Source: Bacteroidales bacterium
GTDB taxonomy: Bacteria; Bacteroidota; Bacteroidia; Bacteroidales; Porphyromonadaceae
Assembly: GCA_004555765.1 (NCBI GenBank)
Contig: SFHG01000074.1
Coordinates: 1-6,372, forward strand
DNA length: 6,372 bases
Reading direction: 5' to 3'
The position numbers were made by a program, and so were the translations under genes. The notes beneath the pieces were generated by a model. The model saw only the letters and a list, made by a program, of their open reading frames with translations. It was not told the origin of the DNA and did no database searches. This document shows, piece after piece, positions 6,274-6,372 of the stretch (its first letter is position 1; every line of letters starts with the position of its first letter).

Positions 6274-6372
6274 ATCGGGTAGGTCGGAAAACGGAGTAAG
6301 TTTTCTGACCTACTTTCGTTTTCCTTCCTCCCACACCACCGTACGTGCCGTTCGGCATACGGCGGTTTCGGG
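6274..6372 (-). mobile_element. 3' end of a group II intron (domains V and VI), rest off the right edge
   Basis: Read on the minus strand, 6366-6335 folds as a domain V. It has a 9-bp lower stem ACCGCCGTA/TACGGTGGT, a two-base CG bulge, the upper stem TGCC/GGCA and a GAAC loop; the catalytic triad would be CGC. Two bases later a domain VI follows: GGGAGG (6332-6327) pairs with CCT-A-CCC (6283-6277), leaving one bulged A (6280) as the expected branch point. An AA/GA internal loop precedes GGAAAACG/CGTTTTCC (6324-6317 with 6293-6286). The intron would end at GAT (6276-6274), fitting the usual AY 3' end. Any reverse transcriptase gene would lie to the right, outside the window. The insertion is in the spacer after the tRNA terminator, opposite to the tRNA. 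The identification rests on structure and the familiar domain V sequence; the exact 3' boundary is uncertain by a base or two. Confidence 0.82.

Noticed and set aside
6279..6313. A second rho-independent terminator downstream of tRNA-Met
   Set aside because: The hairpin is better explained as part of group II intron domain VI, given the adjacent domain V and the bulged A; the tRNA already has a strong terminator at 6205-6252.

Overview
The window looks like chromosomal DNA from a Bacteroidota member, most likely Porphyromonas or a close relative. Four things point there. The long NagB-like/PIG-L two-domain protein is a Bacteroidales family. Both promoters I can see fit the Bacteroidota TTTG / TAnnTTTG pattern. 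No start site shows a clear Shine-Dalgarno sequence. The intergenic repeats (GAGACC-TTTGCA hairpins followed by 23-nt bricks) resemble miniature elements known from Porphyromonas. The genus is an inference, not a search result.

Layout: (1) 1-669 (+) is the 3' part of mltG, a peptidoglycan lytic transglycosylase, cut by the left edge. (2) 670-963 is a convergent intergenic region holding a degenerate MITE-like hairpin, 23-nt repeat units and a perfect 15-bp-stem hairpin. (3) 964-2949 (-) is a 661-codon NagB-like + PIG-L gene, collinear throughout but interrupted by one in-frame TAA at codon 330. (4) 3013-5589 (-) is an intact alpha-glucan phosphorylase gene, 63 bp upstream of and co-directional with the broken gene. 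(5) 5590-6120 is a 531-bp non-coding stretch with the glgP promoter (-), a second MITE-like hairpin with a perfect 15-bp terminal inverted repeat, four 23-nt bricks in exact register, and the tRNA promoter (+). (6) 6121-6194 (+) is tRNA-Met(CAU), followed by a rho-independent terminator. (7) 6274-6372 (-) is the 3' end of a group II intron (domains V and VI, with a bulged branch-point A) that runs off the right edge.

Function: glgP releases glucose-1-phosphate from glycogen-type glucan. The downstream NagB/PIG-L gene probably shares its transcript and is usually annotated as an amino-sugar enzyme, but its NagB half lacks the canonical catalytic residues and its deacetylase-like half lies beyond the premature stop. 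mltG and the tRNA are ordinary core genes. The unusual material is between the genes: two related MITE/minisatellite loci, a group II intron terminus next to a tRNA terminator, and the single-codon nonsense change in an otherwise well-preserved gene. I see no wholly new gene system here.
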